Of a stretch of DNA of 64,000 nt, positions 34,764-43,613 are shown piece after piece; the first letter of the stretch is position 1; every line of letters begins with the position of its first letter. The notes under the pieces were generated by a model. The model had not been told where the DNA came from. It did no database searches and saw only the letters and a program-made list of their open reading frames with translations. The stretch lies in NCBI GenBank assembly GCA_029243025.1, contig JAQWSU010000045.1, positions 930,001 through 994,000 on the forward strand, in the 5' to 3' direction. The stretch is from Pirellulaceae bacterium (lineage in GTDB: Bacteria > Planctomycetota > Planctomycetia > Pirellulales > Pirellulaceae). Made by a program: the position numbers and the translations under genes.

Positions 34764-35714
34764 TCAACTGAACCAGCCTCGCCAATAAAAAAACAGCAGC
34801 ATGACTCCGGCGATCAATCCCATGTTCGCGAGGGTTATTTGATACGCAAATGGTGCTGTCAAAACCGGCATCTGGTGAAAATTCATACCGTAGATGCCGG
34901 CGATGAGTGAGAGAGGCAAAAAGATAGCCGAGAACACGGTCAGTATCTTCATGCGACTGTTGGTTTTTTCTTGGAGCATCAACGTACGAAATTGCTGAAC
35001 GTATTCCAATCGTCTTTCCAGTCGATTCATCATGCGCAACACATGATCGATACTCTTGATGAGATCCCGATAGCGTTCACGAACGCCCTTATTTTGCAAC
35101 GCCGGAACGTCAGCTTGGCTGAGAAAACTCAGACAATACATCTGGTCGTCAAAGATCGACATGTAACGAAACAGTTGCCGTTTCAGTGGCAAGATTTCCG
35201 CTGCCTCAACACTTTTCATTGGATCATCGACATCTGCGACCAGTTCATCGATGCGCTCACGCAATTTGAGCGAACTTTCGACATTATCTTTCATGACGGC
35301 TTCGAGGATCACATAGAGCAACACGACGCGATCAGAGGAGATGAGGCTTATTTGTCGTCCCAGCACATCATCCAAGAGCGTCGCGTGTTGACCGCGAATG
35401 GTCACCACGCGGCGGGGATCATAGACAAAGGACATGTAGGTTTCAAAATCGTCTTCGGCCTCGGCTACAATTGGCAACTCAAAGAATATACAGTTCCGCA
35501 CATGTAGAAATCGCGAGTAACTATGTTTGTGCAAACATTCATCGACGATGCGATCATCTATTTCCAGCGATGTCAGGAGTTTACGGACCTCGGAAGCCTT
35601 ATCATCTTCAAGATCCAACCAATCAAAATCAGACGAATCGCATTCATCATCGAGTCCGCCTGGATTTTGAATCAGTGCACCATCATCACCGATACGAAAA
35701 CAACGAAGCGACAT
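34764..35714 (-). CDS. corA: CorA-family divalent cation channel
   Basis: The ATG at 35714 gives 316 residues; a TTG at 35732 is the alternative. The cytoplasmic funnel region ends in a long helix (SIDHVLRMMNRLERRLEYVQQFRTLM). Two C-terminal helices follow (MKILTVFSAIFLPLSLIAGI and ANMGLIAGVMLLFFYW), joined by the loop with the family-defining YGMNF motif near residue 281 and ending in a basic/aromatic tail. CorA pentamers conduct Mg2+, and some members Co2+, Ni2+ or Zn2+. The loop after GMN is HQMPVL rather than the usual MPEL, which is common in ZntB-like/divergent branches, so the ion is uncertain. Confidence 0.87.
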   Translation of the reverse strand: MSLRCFRIGDDGALIQNPGGLDDECDSSDFDWLDLEDDKASEVRKLLTSLEIDDRIVDECLHKHSYSRFLHVRNCIFFELPIVAEAEDDFETYMSFVYDPRRVVTIRGQHATLLDDVLGRQISLISSDRVVLLYVILEAVMKDNVESSLKLRERIDELVADVDDPMKSVEAAEILPLKRQLFRYMSIFDDQMYCLSFLSQADVPALQNKGVRERYRDLIKSIDHVLRMMNRLERRLEYVQQFRTLMLQEKTNSRMKILTVFSAIFLPLSLIAGIYGMNFHQMPVLTAPFAYQITLANMGLIAGVMLLFFYWRGWFS

Positions 35715-36244
35715 AACGGCTACTTTTCCCAAAAAAGTCCACTGACAATAACAAACATCGACGATGATGCTGATGAGTCACGGCGCAAGGCATCGAACGG
35801 GGCCTTTATTTTACCACTTCCGATCTCTCGTACCACTGGCTTTCCCGTCGACTGTTGAGGCAGGGTGCGGCCCCAAAAAACATCGCCACGGCTCAGTCGA
35901 CTGACAATGCGAAGTAGCCCTTCCATTGCATTTCCCGTGCAATCGCATTTTGCCTGCAATCAGGGTAAAGTGGTAAATCAAAGCGTGTCACACCAGTTTG
36001 TTCAAGTCGAGTAGACTTTTTCACGTGAAGGCGCATTGCTTTTCGATTCACCGCGTAACAAGGGCGCGCACGCCCTCTGGGTAGAGGTCCGATACCACTC
36101 GATCCAACGCGCGAGGGTGTGAAGCAACACAAGCAATCGCGAGGGATTATTGCGCCGTAACGGCCGCTTTGCCACCTGAAAGGCACGGCACCTTGCTCAA
36201 AAAACGAAACGTCGTCGTTGCAACCTTATCCAGGAGATTCATGG
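35715..36244. other. 530-bp divergent region between corA and the symporter
   Basis: It should hold promoters for both genes. Visible structures are a 10-bp palindrome TTCACGTGAA at 36020-36029 and a GC hairpin at 36061-36076. A 79-codon minus-strand frame (35720-35959) has no recognisable pattern. No clear -35/-10 pair was found. Confidence 0.4.
36061..36076. other. GC-rich tetraloop hairpin upstream of the symporter
   Basis: AGGGCG and CGCCCT pair around the 4-nt loop CGCA. It lies 170 bp before the symporter ATG, in the probable leader. There is no following T-tract, so an intrinsic terminator is unlikely. Confidence 0.35.
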
Positions 36245-37921
36245 ATGACAGACGGAACTGGCAAAAAAGCGCATCATCTGACAATTTACATCGTGATTGC
36301 AATTGTCAGCGCCATCGTGATCGCAATTTTTGCACCCCAATTCGCATCCAAACTGAAACTTGGTGGTGAAGTCTTTTTGCGACTACTTCAGATGGTTGTG
36401 GTACCACTTGTCATGGCGAGCGTGATGAGTGGGATCTTGGGTTTAGGAGATGTCAGAAAGCTGGGGCGTCCTGGCGGTGTGGCAATTCTTTACTATCTGA
36501 CTACCACGGTTTTAGCCGTCTTAACAGGACTGGTGGTGGTCAATGTGATTAACCCTGGTACTGGAATCAAGCGAGAGCTTGTTGAGGACGCACGCCGCGA
36601 CGGCGCGGAAGCCGTCGAGGCCGCGAAAAATGCAATGCGTCCGGATCGAAGGCAAGTCACCTGGTCGCGACAATTCGGCAAAGACCAACTGATACTCGAT
36701 CAAAAATCCGCTACCGGCAATAGCAATGAACTGTCGATCCCAAGTGACGAACATCTCGTGGTCGCAGTCACGATCGAACAAGTTGGGACAGCAAGCGAGC
36801 CGGCCGAAGTCCAGGTCATGTGGCGTCCGAAAGGTGACAGTGCATTCAAACCGATCATGTGGCAAGAGGGCGAGCAGTCACAAGACCACTTCGTTGCCGG
36901 TAAGCAGGCCGACCTCTACCTTAAAGCGATTCCTATCCCGGATACGGCTCGGCATATCAAACTTGTCTATCAGGCTCAGCAAGGTGGTGCCTCGAGCACC
37001 ATTAGTGCCGAACTAATGCACGGTCCGCCTAACTTGAGTGACATCTTCTCAAATCTCGTACTGATGTTGTTCACGAACAATCTCTTGGAATCGATGGTAG
37101 AAATCAACCTGCTACCATTAATCATCTTCAGCATCGTCTTTGCTAGCATGCTCACCACCATGGGCAAACGATCGGAAGGAATCGCCAACCTGGTCGTCAG
37201 CATCAATGATGCATTGATGAGTTTCATCCTGCTGCTAATGAAGCTGGCCCCCATCGGGATTTTCTGCCTGGTCGCAGCCAGATTTGGCAAAGCTCAACTC
37301 GAGGGTCAGTTCATCGCCCTCTTGCAGATCCAGTTCAAATATATGTTGACCGTACTCAGCGGACTTGCGATCCATGGACTGGTCACCTTACCAGCCATCC
37401 TGTACCTGGTAACGCGTCGCAACCCCTATCGTTTCATCGCGCAAATGTCGCAAGCCATCTTAACGGCATTTTCCACAGCCAGTTCGACCGCTACCCTACC
37501 GGTAACGATGGAGTGTGCGGAAACGCGAGCTGGTGTCTCACGAAAGTCAACCGAGTTTGTGCTTCCATTAGGTGCCACGATCAACATGGACGGCACAGCA
37601 CTTTATGAAGCAGCTGCTGCTATTTTCATCGCGCAAGCTTTTGCGATCGTCAATCCCGATTACCAACTCACGCTGGTGCAGCAGGCCACGATTGCCATCA
37701 CCGCTACTTTGGCAGCAATTGGTGCTGCGGGCATTCCTGAAGCGGGACTGGTAACGATGCTGATCGTCCTCAATGCGGTCAACTTGCCGCTCGAATTGAT
37801 CGGACTAATCCTCCCGGTCGATTGGCTTCTCGATCGCTTCCGCACGGCCGTAAATGCTTTTGGCGACTCCGTCGGAGCGGCGGTTGTCGACCGGAGTTTC
37901 GACAAGGACAATACAGGGTGA
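36245..37921 (+). CDS. Dicarboxylate/amino acid:cation symporter with large loop insertion
   Basis: The ATG at 36245 (558 residues) has AGGAG eight bases upstream. The protein is a DAACS/GltPh-type transporter: GGEVFLRLLQMVVVPLVMASVMSG near residue 40, the HP1-type region FSTASSTATLPVTMECAE near 414, the sodium-site motif GATINMDGTALYEA near 442 and HP2-type sequence ATLAAIGAAGIPEAGLVTM near 486. Standard members have about 400-430 residues. The excess lies between about residues 112 and 260, after helix 3 and before LSDIFSNLVLMLFTNN: a hydrophilic domain with a helical start (EDARRDGAEAVEAAKNAM) and beta-rich continuation. It would lie outside the membrane. Glutamate, aspartate or C4-dicarboxylate uptake is expected. 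Confidence 0.88.
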   Translation: MTDGTGKKAHHLTIYIVIAIVSAIVIAIFAPQFASKLKLGGEVFLRLLQMVVVPLVMASVMSGILGLGDVRKLGRPGGVAILYYLTTTVLAVLTGLVVVNVINPGTGIKRELVEDARRDGAEAVEAAKNAMRPDRRQVTWSRQFGKDQLILDQKSATGNSNELSIPSDEHLVVAVTIEQVGTASEPAEVQVMWRPKGDSAFKPIMWQEGEQSQDHFVAGKQADLYLKAIPIPDTARHIKLVYQAQQGGASSTISAELMHGPPNLSDIFSNLVLMLFTNNLLESMVEINLLPLIIFSIVFASMLTTMGKRSEGIANLVVSINDALMSFILLLMKLAPIGIFCLVAARFGKAQLEGQFIALLQIQFKYMLTVLSGLAIHGLVTLPAILYLVTRRNPYRFIAQMSQAILTAFSTASSTATLPVTMECAETRAGVSRKSTEFVLPLGATINMDGTALYEAAAAIFIAQAFAIVNPDYQLTLVQQATIAITATLAAIGAAGIPEAGLVTMLIVLNAVNLPLELIGLILPVDWLLDRFRTAVNAFGDSVGAAVVDRSFDKDNTG

Positions 37922-37954
37922 AACACTTACCCTTTCGATAAATCGAGGACTACG

Positions 37955-39016
37955 ATGAAAAGCTGGACTGCTTTCGCCTTGGCGATCACGTTGACGGCCT
38001 GCACCACAACCTTTGGCAGTACGTTTCTATACGTCTCACTGAAGGGCGAAGAAGCCATTACGATTTATCGATTCGATGAACCTTCAGGAAAACTAACTCA
38101 GACAGGTAAAATTGCAATTGCTGGCGAACCTGGCGCCATGACGACGAATCCGAATCGCAGCCGACTGTATACAGCGATCCGCTCCCGGGGCGAGTTGGCA
38201 AGTTTTGCCATCAACGCCAAGACGGGTCAGCTAACCCCCATCAACACAGTCACTGCCGCTGCCGATCCGGCGCATTTAACCACCGACCAGAGTGGCTCCT
38301 TTTTGTTATCCGCCTACTATGTGGCAGGCAAAGTAGCAGTCCATCCAATCCAATCAAACGGAGCGATCGCCGCCGAGGGTACCTGGTACGTCACGGATGA
38401 CAAAGCTCATGCCGTCGCGATTGACGACCAGAATCGCTGGACTTTCGTGCCGCACACGGGCCCCAATGCGATCTTTCAATTCGAATTCGATCCCACCAGC
38501 GGACGACTGAAGCCCAATACTCCAAACAAATTGACCAGCGCTGCAAATACAGGTCCGCGGCATTTTTCCTTCCATCCGACTCAAGACTACGCTTACAGTG
38601 ATAATGAGCAGGGTAGTAGCGTAACGGCCTTCCATTTCGATCGCATCACCGGGCAACTGAAACCCATCGAAACGCTCTCAACGATTCCTCAGACCTTCCA
38701 TCAACCGAATACTTGTGCGCGGATGGAAGTGACGCCGAACGGCCGTTTTCTGTATGCGGCGAATCGAGGTCACGACAGCATCGCCGGATTTCGCATCGAT
38801 GACAAAGACGGTTCGCTCACGCGCATCGGCATCATCCCAACAGAAAAAACACCACGCTCCTTGAATGTCGACCCAACAGGTAATTTCTTAGTCGCTGCTG
38901 GGCAAGATTCTGATCGATTAGCCGTCTACCGTATCGAAGCAACCGGTACCCTCACTCGAATTGACACCGTTTCTGTCGGCAAAACTCCATGGTGGGTCAT
39001 GTTCGTGCGACCTTAA
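37955..39016 (+). CDS. Exported lactonase-family (YbhE/Pgl-type) beta-propeller
   Basis: The 353-residue protein has a signal-like start (AFALAITLTACTTTFG; the Cys after LTA might serve as a lipobox, LTAC) and seven repeat units of the 6-phosphogluconolactonase/lactonase propeller. Repeats read as ...YVSLKGEEAITIYRFDEPSGKL, ...AIRSRGELASFAINAKTGQL, ...FQFEFDPTSGRL, ...VTAFHFDRITGQL, ...AGFRIDDKDGSL and ...LAVYRIEATGTL. NTCARMEVTPNGRFLYAANRGHDS near 248 is the conserved core. Cytoplasmic Pgl hydrolyses 6-phosphogluconolactone; an exported form in planctomycetes probably has another lactone or a binding role. GAGG nine bases upstream supports the start. Confidence 0.83.
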   Translation: MKSWTAFALAITLTACTTTFGSTFLYVSLKGEEAITIYRFDEPSGKLTQTGKIAIAGEPGAMTTNPNRSRLYTAIRSRGELASFAINAKTGQLTPINTVTAAADPAHLTTDQSGSFLLSAYYVAGKVAVHPIQSNGAIAAEGTWYVTDDKAHAVAIDDQNRWTFVPHTGPNAIFQFEFDPTSGRLKPNTPNKLTSAANTGPRHFSFHPTQDYAYSDNEQGSSVTAFHFDRITGQLKPIETLSTIPQTFHQPNTCARMEVTPNGRFLYAANRGHDSIAGFRIDDKDGSLTRIGIIPTEKTPRSLNVDPTGNFLVAAGQDSDRLAVYRIEATGTLTRIDTVSVGKTPWWVMFVRP

Positions 39017-39066
39017 ATTGTGATCGCACCTCATCGCAGTCACTGCCATATTGGAGGATGATGTCA

Positions 39067-40527
39067 CTACAAATAGGGAGTGAACAGACGGGCGATGCCA
39101 TCTCGGAGCTTTACCGGCAACGATCTTGCATTCACATCGGCCAGAGTCAGCCTTTTCGCCCGGGCGATCTTTCCATCAATCAGTTGCGTGATCTGTTCAC
39201 ACAATTCCGTACTGTAGGTCTCGACGTTAAATTCGAAATTAAGTCGCAGACTCCGAGCGTCCCAATTGGTCGATCCGAACAGCATGTACGCGTCGTCAAC
39301 TAAGAGTACCTTGGAGTGGTCAAAGGGAAGGGGTGACAAATGGACGCGGCATCCACGATCAAGTACTTGCCAGAGGGTGGCCATACAGGCCCACTGAATC
39401 AGTCGTAAATTGTTGACTTGTGGCACGACAATATCCACTTGAACACCCCGTAAGGCCGCAATGCCCAGCGCATTCACAATACTTCTGTCCGGCAGAAAAT
39501 AGGGTGTGACGACAATCAGCCGTCTCTGTGCCACACCAATCGCCCCCAAGATCGTCAACAACAGTTTTTCGAAATCTTCGTCGGGACCGTCCGGAACACC
39601 TCGAGCCCACATCTCGCCGACCAGCCGCGGTCGGGTTACCCAGGCTTCTCCATTCAGAATTTCTTGAGCGACGAAGGCCCAGTCACCCGCAAACACTTCT
39701 TGAAGTTGGGTGACCACGGGCCCCTCGAGTCGGAAGTGAATATCTTGTACGGGATATTTTGGATCCCAATCCAGCCGACAGGACTCGCGAATATTCATTC
39801 CTCCGGTAAAGCCAATTTCCCCGTCAACGATCATCAGCTTGCGATGATTTCTAAGATTGGCATATTGCACCGAGCGAGGCCCGCGCCTCGGAAGAAAAGT
39901 ACGACAGGGAATTCCAAGCCGCTGAAACTCACCAACAATCGACGGTCTTGAATATCGCGCCCCGACATCATCGATCAAGACTCGGATTTCAACCTTTCGT
40001 TGTTGTGCCTGCTTAAGTGCTTGGACAAATTCAACACCAGCACGGTCAAAGTCAAAGATGTAACTTTGCAACGCAATCGACTGTTTTGCATTGTGGATCG
40101 CCTCCAACATGGCAGTATAAGCCTGTTCGCCATTGATCAGTGGCTGGATTCGATTGCCTGGCAAGAGCGGATTCCCAGTCAGGCTGGTAACGAGATCCAC
40201 CATTTGAGCAAAGCAAGGATAACGTACCCTCGCCTGCTCGAATTGCTGCAACACTTGTTCGGGCACGTCAACGCGGATCTCCCGAAACGAAGCTGCCAGT
40301 TGTTGCTGAAGCGCACTCCCACGTCGACGAATACGGTTAATACCAAAACAGAAGTAGAGCATCGCACCAAAGAGCGGCGCTCCCAGCCAGAACAATCCAA
40401 GCCAACCGATGACAGATCGTATCTCTCGCTTATAGAGAATTGCGTGCGCCGACGCTCCAACCGCGACCACAAAACAAACGGGCCACAACCAGATCGGCAT
40501 GTACCATAAGACGAGAAACACAGCCAA
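39067..40527 (-). CDS. Cardiolipin synthase (two HKD phospholipase-D motifs)
   Basis: The 486-residue protein has two N-terminal membrane helices (MAVFLVLWYMPIWLWPVCFVVAVG and IGWLGLFWLGAPLFGAMLYFCFG) with the PLDc_N pattern, and then two PLD domains. HKD1 is HRKLMIVDGEIGFTGGMNI near residue 229. HKD2 is HSKVLLVDDAYMLFGSTNWDARS near 410, followed by LRLNFEFNVE. This is the ClsA-type arrangement: it joins two phosphatidylglycerol molecules, or PG and CDP-DAG, into cardiolipin at the membrane. A small coiled-coil gene lies 12 bp upstream on the same strand, suggesting co-transcription. Confidence 0.9.
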   Translation of the reverse strand: MAVFLVLWYMPIWLWPVCFVVAVGASAHAILYKREIRSVIGWLGLFWLGAPLFGAMLYFCFGINRIRRRGSALQQQLAASFREIRVDVPEQVLQQFEQARVRYPCFAQMVDLVTSLTGNPLLPGNRIQPLINGEQAYTAMLEAIHNAKQSIALQSYIFDFDRAGVEFVQALKQAQQRKVEIRVLIDDVGARYSRPSIVGEFQRLGIPCRTFLPRRGPRSVQYANLRNHRKLMIVDGEIGFTGGMNIRESCRLDWDPKYPVQDIHFRLEGPVVTQLQEVFAGDWAFVAQEILNGEAWVTRPRLVGEMWARGVPDGPDEDFEKLLLTILGAIGVAQRRLIVVTPYFLPDRSIVNALGIAALRGVQVDIVVPQVNNLRLIQWACMATLWQVLDRGCRVHLSPLPFDHSKVLLVDDAYMLFGSTNWDARSLRLNFEFNVETYSTELCEQITQLIDGKIARAKRLTLADVNARSLPVKLRDGIARLFTPYL

Positions 40528-40539
40528 GACTTGCGATGA

Positions 40540-40806
40540 TTAAAGGGCTTTACGGATACGGTGAAAACTTTCTTTGATTTCATCCGCGACCAGACCAAGA
40601 GAAGTCAACAAGCCATGGGCTGACTCACCCATCGCATCGGTTAAGGGCTGAAAATCATCAGACAGCTTGTCCAGCTTCTGCCGTACTTGTTCCCATTCTC
40701 CCTTGGCCTCCACCGAGGCCAGGTGAATTTGCAGCGCCAGTTCATCGCGCTGCTGTTTGAGACTACTGATTGACTCGGCCAGTACTTTCTTGTTTTCGGC
40801 CATCAT
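40540..40806 (-). CDS. Small coiled-coil protein upstream of cardiolipin synthase
   Basis: The 88-residue protein begins with two Met codons behind AAGGAG (spacing 5 or 8 bases). It is almost wholly helical: a heptad-like stretch ESISSLKQQRDELALQIHLASVEAKGEWEQVRQKLDKL is shown by its Leu/Ile/Val spacing over residues 10-48, followed by a second helix GLVADEIKESFHRIRKAL. No membrane segment is present. No named family is assigned; the stop is 12 bp before the cardiolipin synthase start, so a shared envelope function is possible. Confidence 0.72.
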   Translation of the reverse strand: MMAENKKVLAESISSLKQQRDELALQIHLASVEAKGEWEQVRQKLDKLSDDFQPLTDAMGESAHGLLTSLGLVADEIKESFHRIRKAL

Positions 40807-41138
40807 TTCGACTCCTTTTCCCCTGGATTTCGCCGTTAGCTTCGCAGTCCACTGACCCGCGATGGTTTATCACGGCACCTCGTTATTTTAACGAATTCAC
40901 CGTCAAACGACCATCGAACTTCGCAACTCAAGCAACCCATAAAAGCCGGTTGAGCCAGACCATCAATGACGGATGCCAGCGGGTGGCGTCTGCGTTTTGA
41001 CTCTGATCAGGATCTGAACGTGTCCACCGAGCCCTAGCAGCAACTATCAAAATCGCCTAACCGGACCGAGTGGTAAGACAAAAACCCGTCGTTGTTCAGC
41101 TTGATTGATGGACTCGCTTGTTACTAATTCTTTTCTAA

Positions 41139-41149
41139 GTTCTGAGAAC
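41139..41149. promoter_or_regulatory. Palindrome GTTCTGAGAAC
   Basis: A perfect 5+1+5 inverted repeat in the region before the MoxR operon. It is the size of a small operator, but no regulator is known and it may be chance. Confidence 0.2.
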
Positions 41150-41261
41150 AGAGCTGGTTACAGACTTTGGCATCGGCGACAATCACGATCCGATCACCCA
41201 AGAGTCTAAAACGTCCTTACAGCCACCTCGCCTTTGCGACGTCATTTTCTTATCGGGAAAA

Positions 41262-41291
41262 GGCTGATTTCGAACGTGGTTCCAATCAGCC
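41262..41291. promoter_or_regulatory. 8-bp inverted repeat, 14-bp spacer, before the MoxR operon
   Basis: GGCTGATT (41262-41269) and AATCAGCC (41284-41291) are perfect inverted copies. CATAAT, five of six matches to a -10 box, overlaps the right arm. The arrangement could be an operator at a promoter about 210 bp before the MoxR ATG, but no -35 box supports the promoter. Confidence 0.3.
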
Positions 41292-41499
41292 ATAATAGAA
41301 TTAGGACAGATTAGAATGATCAATCGGCAACCGCTTGCCAAGCAATCGATACGAGTCGGATCAATTAATGGGCGGTGGCATCGATTACAGCACCATTTAG
41401 ATTTCAAAATGCGACCAACAATCGACGCAACCTTCAGATAGGGGTCGACAAACGTCGCGGGTACAACGAGAGCCACCTTAAGCCGGAGTAGATAAGGAC

Positions 41500-42525
41500 A
41501 TGTCAACAAGGGAAGCGAATACAACACCCCAACTTGCCGCTGATCACGTATCTGCAATTGACGAGTTGCGGGATGTGAATCAACAGCTACAGGAGGAACT
41601 AAGTCGTATTATCGTCGGTCAAAAGCAAGTCATCGAACAATTGGCGATTTGTCTTTTTTCCCGCGGACACGCCCTGCTGATGGGTGTACCCGGACTCGCC
41701 AAGACACTCCTCGTCAGCCGACTCGCCGAGACAATGGAACTGGAATTCAGCCGCATCCAGTTCACTCCCGATTTGATGCCGATGGATATCACCGGCACCG
41801 ATATTTTACAAGAAGCACAAGGTGGAAAACGCGAATTCGAATTCGTGAAGGGGCCGCTGTTCGCCAACATCGTTCTCGCTGACGAAATCAACCGCGCGCC
41901 TTCAAAAACGCAAGCTGCCATGCTCGAGGCCATGCAAGAACAAAAAGTCACCGTGGTCGGTCGAACTTATCATCTATCCCCACCCTTTTTCGTCTTGGCA
42001 ACTCAAAACCCAATTGAACAAGAAGGAACCTACCCACTGCCGGAAGCCCAACTTGATCGCTTCATGTTTTTGATCGAAGTCGACTATCCGGAGCGTCAGG
42101 AAGAAATCGAAATCGCCCGCACGACCACGGGCGCCGAATTGCCCGAACTGACCACTATTATTAAACGCGACAAGGTACTCGAATATCAAGAATTGATTCG
42201 ACGAGTTCCGGTACCGGAACACATCTACGAATTTGCCGTTGACCTGGCCCGAAGCACCCGGCCCAAAAGCCCGGAATCGCCCGAGTGGATCAAGCCGCTG
42301 GTCGGCTGGGGTGCCGGCCCCAGGGCCGTGCAATATTTGATCCTGGGAGCCAAGGCCCGTGCCGCCTTAAGCGGCAGTTACATGGTTCGCATGGAAGACG
42401 TCGTCGAAGTTGCCGAACCAGTCCTCATGCATCGCGTCATTACAACCTTCGCCGCAGAATCAGAAGGCATTTCAAGTCGTGAAGTGGTGCGACGCCTGGT
42501 AGCCGACCTTCAAGACGATGCATAG
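41500..42525 (+). CDS. MoxR-type AAA+ ATPase
   Basis: The 341-residue protein is a MoxR-family AAA+ ATPase. Walker A is LLMGVPGLAKTLLVSRLAE near residue 59, a form in which GxxGxGKT reads GVPGLAKT as in other MoxR proteins. Walker B is FANIVLADEINRAPSKTQAAMLEAMQE near 125, sensor 1 is FVLATQNPIEQEGTYPLPEAQLDRFMF near 164, and the lid domain has LVGWGAGPRAVQYLILGAKA near 267. MoxR ATPases assist assembly or metal insertion of partner vWA-domain proteins. Here it opens an operon with DUF58, BatA-type and vWA proteins, all candidate partners. Confidence 0.93.
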   Translation: MSTREANTTPQLAADHVSAIDELRDVNQQLQEELSRIIVGQKQVIEQLAICLFSRGHALLMGVPGLAKTLLVSRLAETMELEFSRIQFTPDLMPMDITGTDILQEAQGGKREFEFVKGPLFANIVLADEINRAPSKTQAAMLEAMQEQKVTVVGRTYHLSPPFFVLATQNPIEQEGTYPLPEAQLDRFMFLIEVDYPERQEEIEIARTTTGAELPELTTIIKRDKVLEYQELIRRVPVPEHIYEFAVDLARSTRPKSPESPEWIKPLVGWGAGPRAVQYLILGAKARAALSGSYMVRMEDVVEVAEPVLMHRVITTFAAESEGISSREVVRRLVADLQDDA

Positions 42526-42591
42526 TCCGACCGTCGTCCTGGAGCCTCCTCTCATCCAGCGGCAATAACCTGAACTGACAAAGAAGCAACC

Positions 42592-43497
42592 ATGGCAGTG
42601 CAAATGCAACGTGATTTTCTTGAGCCTCATGTCCTGGGGCGACTCGGTGCGCTCCCCCTTCACGCGAGATTCCCAATGCTCGGAAATGTGGCGGGCCGCC
42701 ATCGCAGTCCAATCCGAGGTTCCAGCATCGAATTCGCTGCCTATCGAAAATACGTTCCCGGTGACGACACACGGCGACTTGATTGGCGGGCCTTTGCTCG
42801 CAGCGATCGTTTCTATATCAAAGAATTTGAAGCCGACACGAATCTACGCCTGTGTCTTGTTGTCGACACGAGTGGATCGATGGCTTTTGGCAATGAGCAA
42901 ACCAATAAACTCGATTATGCTCGACGAGTCGCCGGAACTCTCGCCTATCTGGCCTCACAACAGGGGGATGCCGTTGGGCTCTATTGTGCGGGCACACAAT
43001 TCATTAAAGAAATCCCCCCCAAACGTAATGCAGCTCATCTCAAACACGTCCTCGATGAATTGGCTCTGGCCAAAGCAGATGGCGAAACAGGTTTGGCAGA
43101 GGCGTTGCACGAAGCGGCAGAACGAGTCCCGCAACGAGCCTTGATCGTAATCCTTTCAGACCTCTTCGTCCCCCCAGAAACCCTCAAGGACTGCTTTCAA
43201 CATCTTCGCTTTCGAAAGCATGACGTGGCTGTCTTTCACTTACTCGAACAAAACGAACTCGATTTTGAGTTTGATCGACCAACACGCTTTCTCGACTTGG
43301 AGGGTGGCGCTCCAATTCTGGCCGATCCTAATTTGATCGCCAACCAATACCGTCGTGCCATGGCAAAATACATGGAAGATATTCGTCTCGTCATGCGAGA
43401 TGCTGTTGTGGATTACAACCACGTCCGCATCGACGATCCATATGATGACGTGCTCGCCCGCTTCCTACTTTCGAGACTCCCCAAAGGAGCCAAATAA
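42592..43497 (+). CDS. DUF58 protein with vWA-type domain
   Basis: The 301-residue protein has the DUF58 signature GSSIEFAAYRKYVPGDDTRRLDWRAFARSDRFYIKEFEADTN as the span 44-84. A vWA-like domain follows, with an intact MIDAS DTSGS near 93 (VVDTSGSM) and a conserved SDLF near 186. Unlike many DUF58 proteins it has no predicted membrane helix. In characterised systems DUF58 proteins follow moxR and depend on it. It begins 66 bp after the MoxR stop and precedes the BatA-type gene by 116 bp. Confidence 0.9.
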   Translation: MAVQMQRDFLEPHVLGRLGALPLHARFPMLGNVAGRHRSPIRGSSIEFAAYRKYVPGDDTRRLDWRAFARSDRFYIKEFEADTNLRLCLVVDTSGSMAFGNEQTNKLDYARRVAGTLAYLASQQGDAVGLYCAGTQFIKEIPPKRNAAHLKHVLDELALAKADGETGLAEALHEAAERVPQRALIVILSDLFVPPETLKDCFQHLRFRKHDVAVFHLLEQNELDFEFDRPTRFLDLEGGAPILADPNLIANQYRRAMAKYMEDIRLVMRDAVVDYNHVRIDDPYDDVLARFLLSRLPKGAK

Positions 43498-43613
43498 CCT
43501 GTTTCGATTCCGATTAAAAATGCGCAGCTCACGCAGCCCGATCCACATACCAGTTATTCAGTAGTTCTGACCGAGCCCCCTACGCCCACTGCAGAGAGTG
43601 AACGAATCCAACC

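Larger units (their letters stand above)
40807..41499. other. 693-bp divergent region before the MoxR operon
   Basis: No protein-coding frame with recognisable features is present. It should hold the promoter of the long MoxR operon and that of the coiled-coil/cls pair. Visible elements are the palindrome at 41139-41149 and the inverted repeat at 41262-41291, which runs into a TATAAT-like CATAAT at 41291-41296. I cannot define a promoter with confidence. Confidence 0.4.

Noticed and set aside
36061-36076. Hairpin as an intrinsic terminator
   Set aside because: There is no T-tract on either side and it lies between divergent genes.
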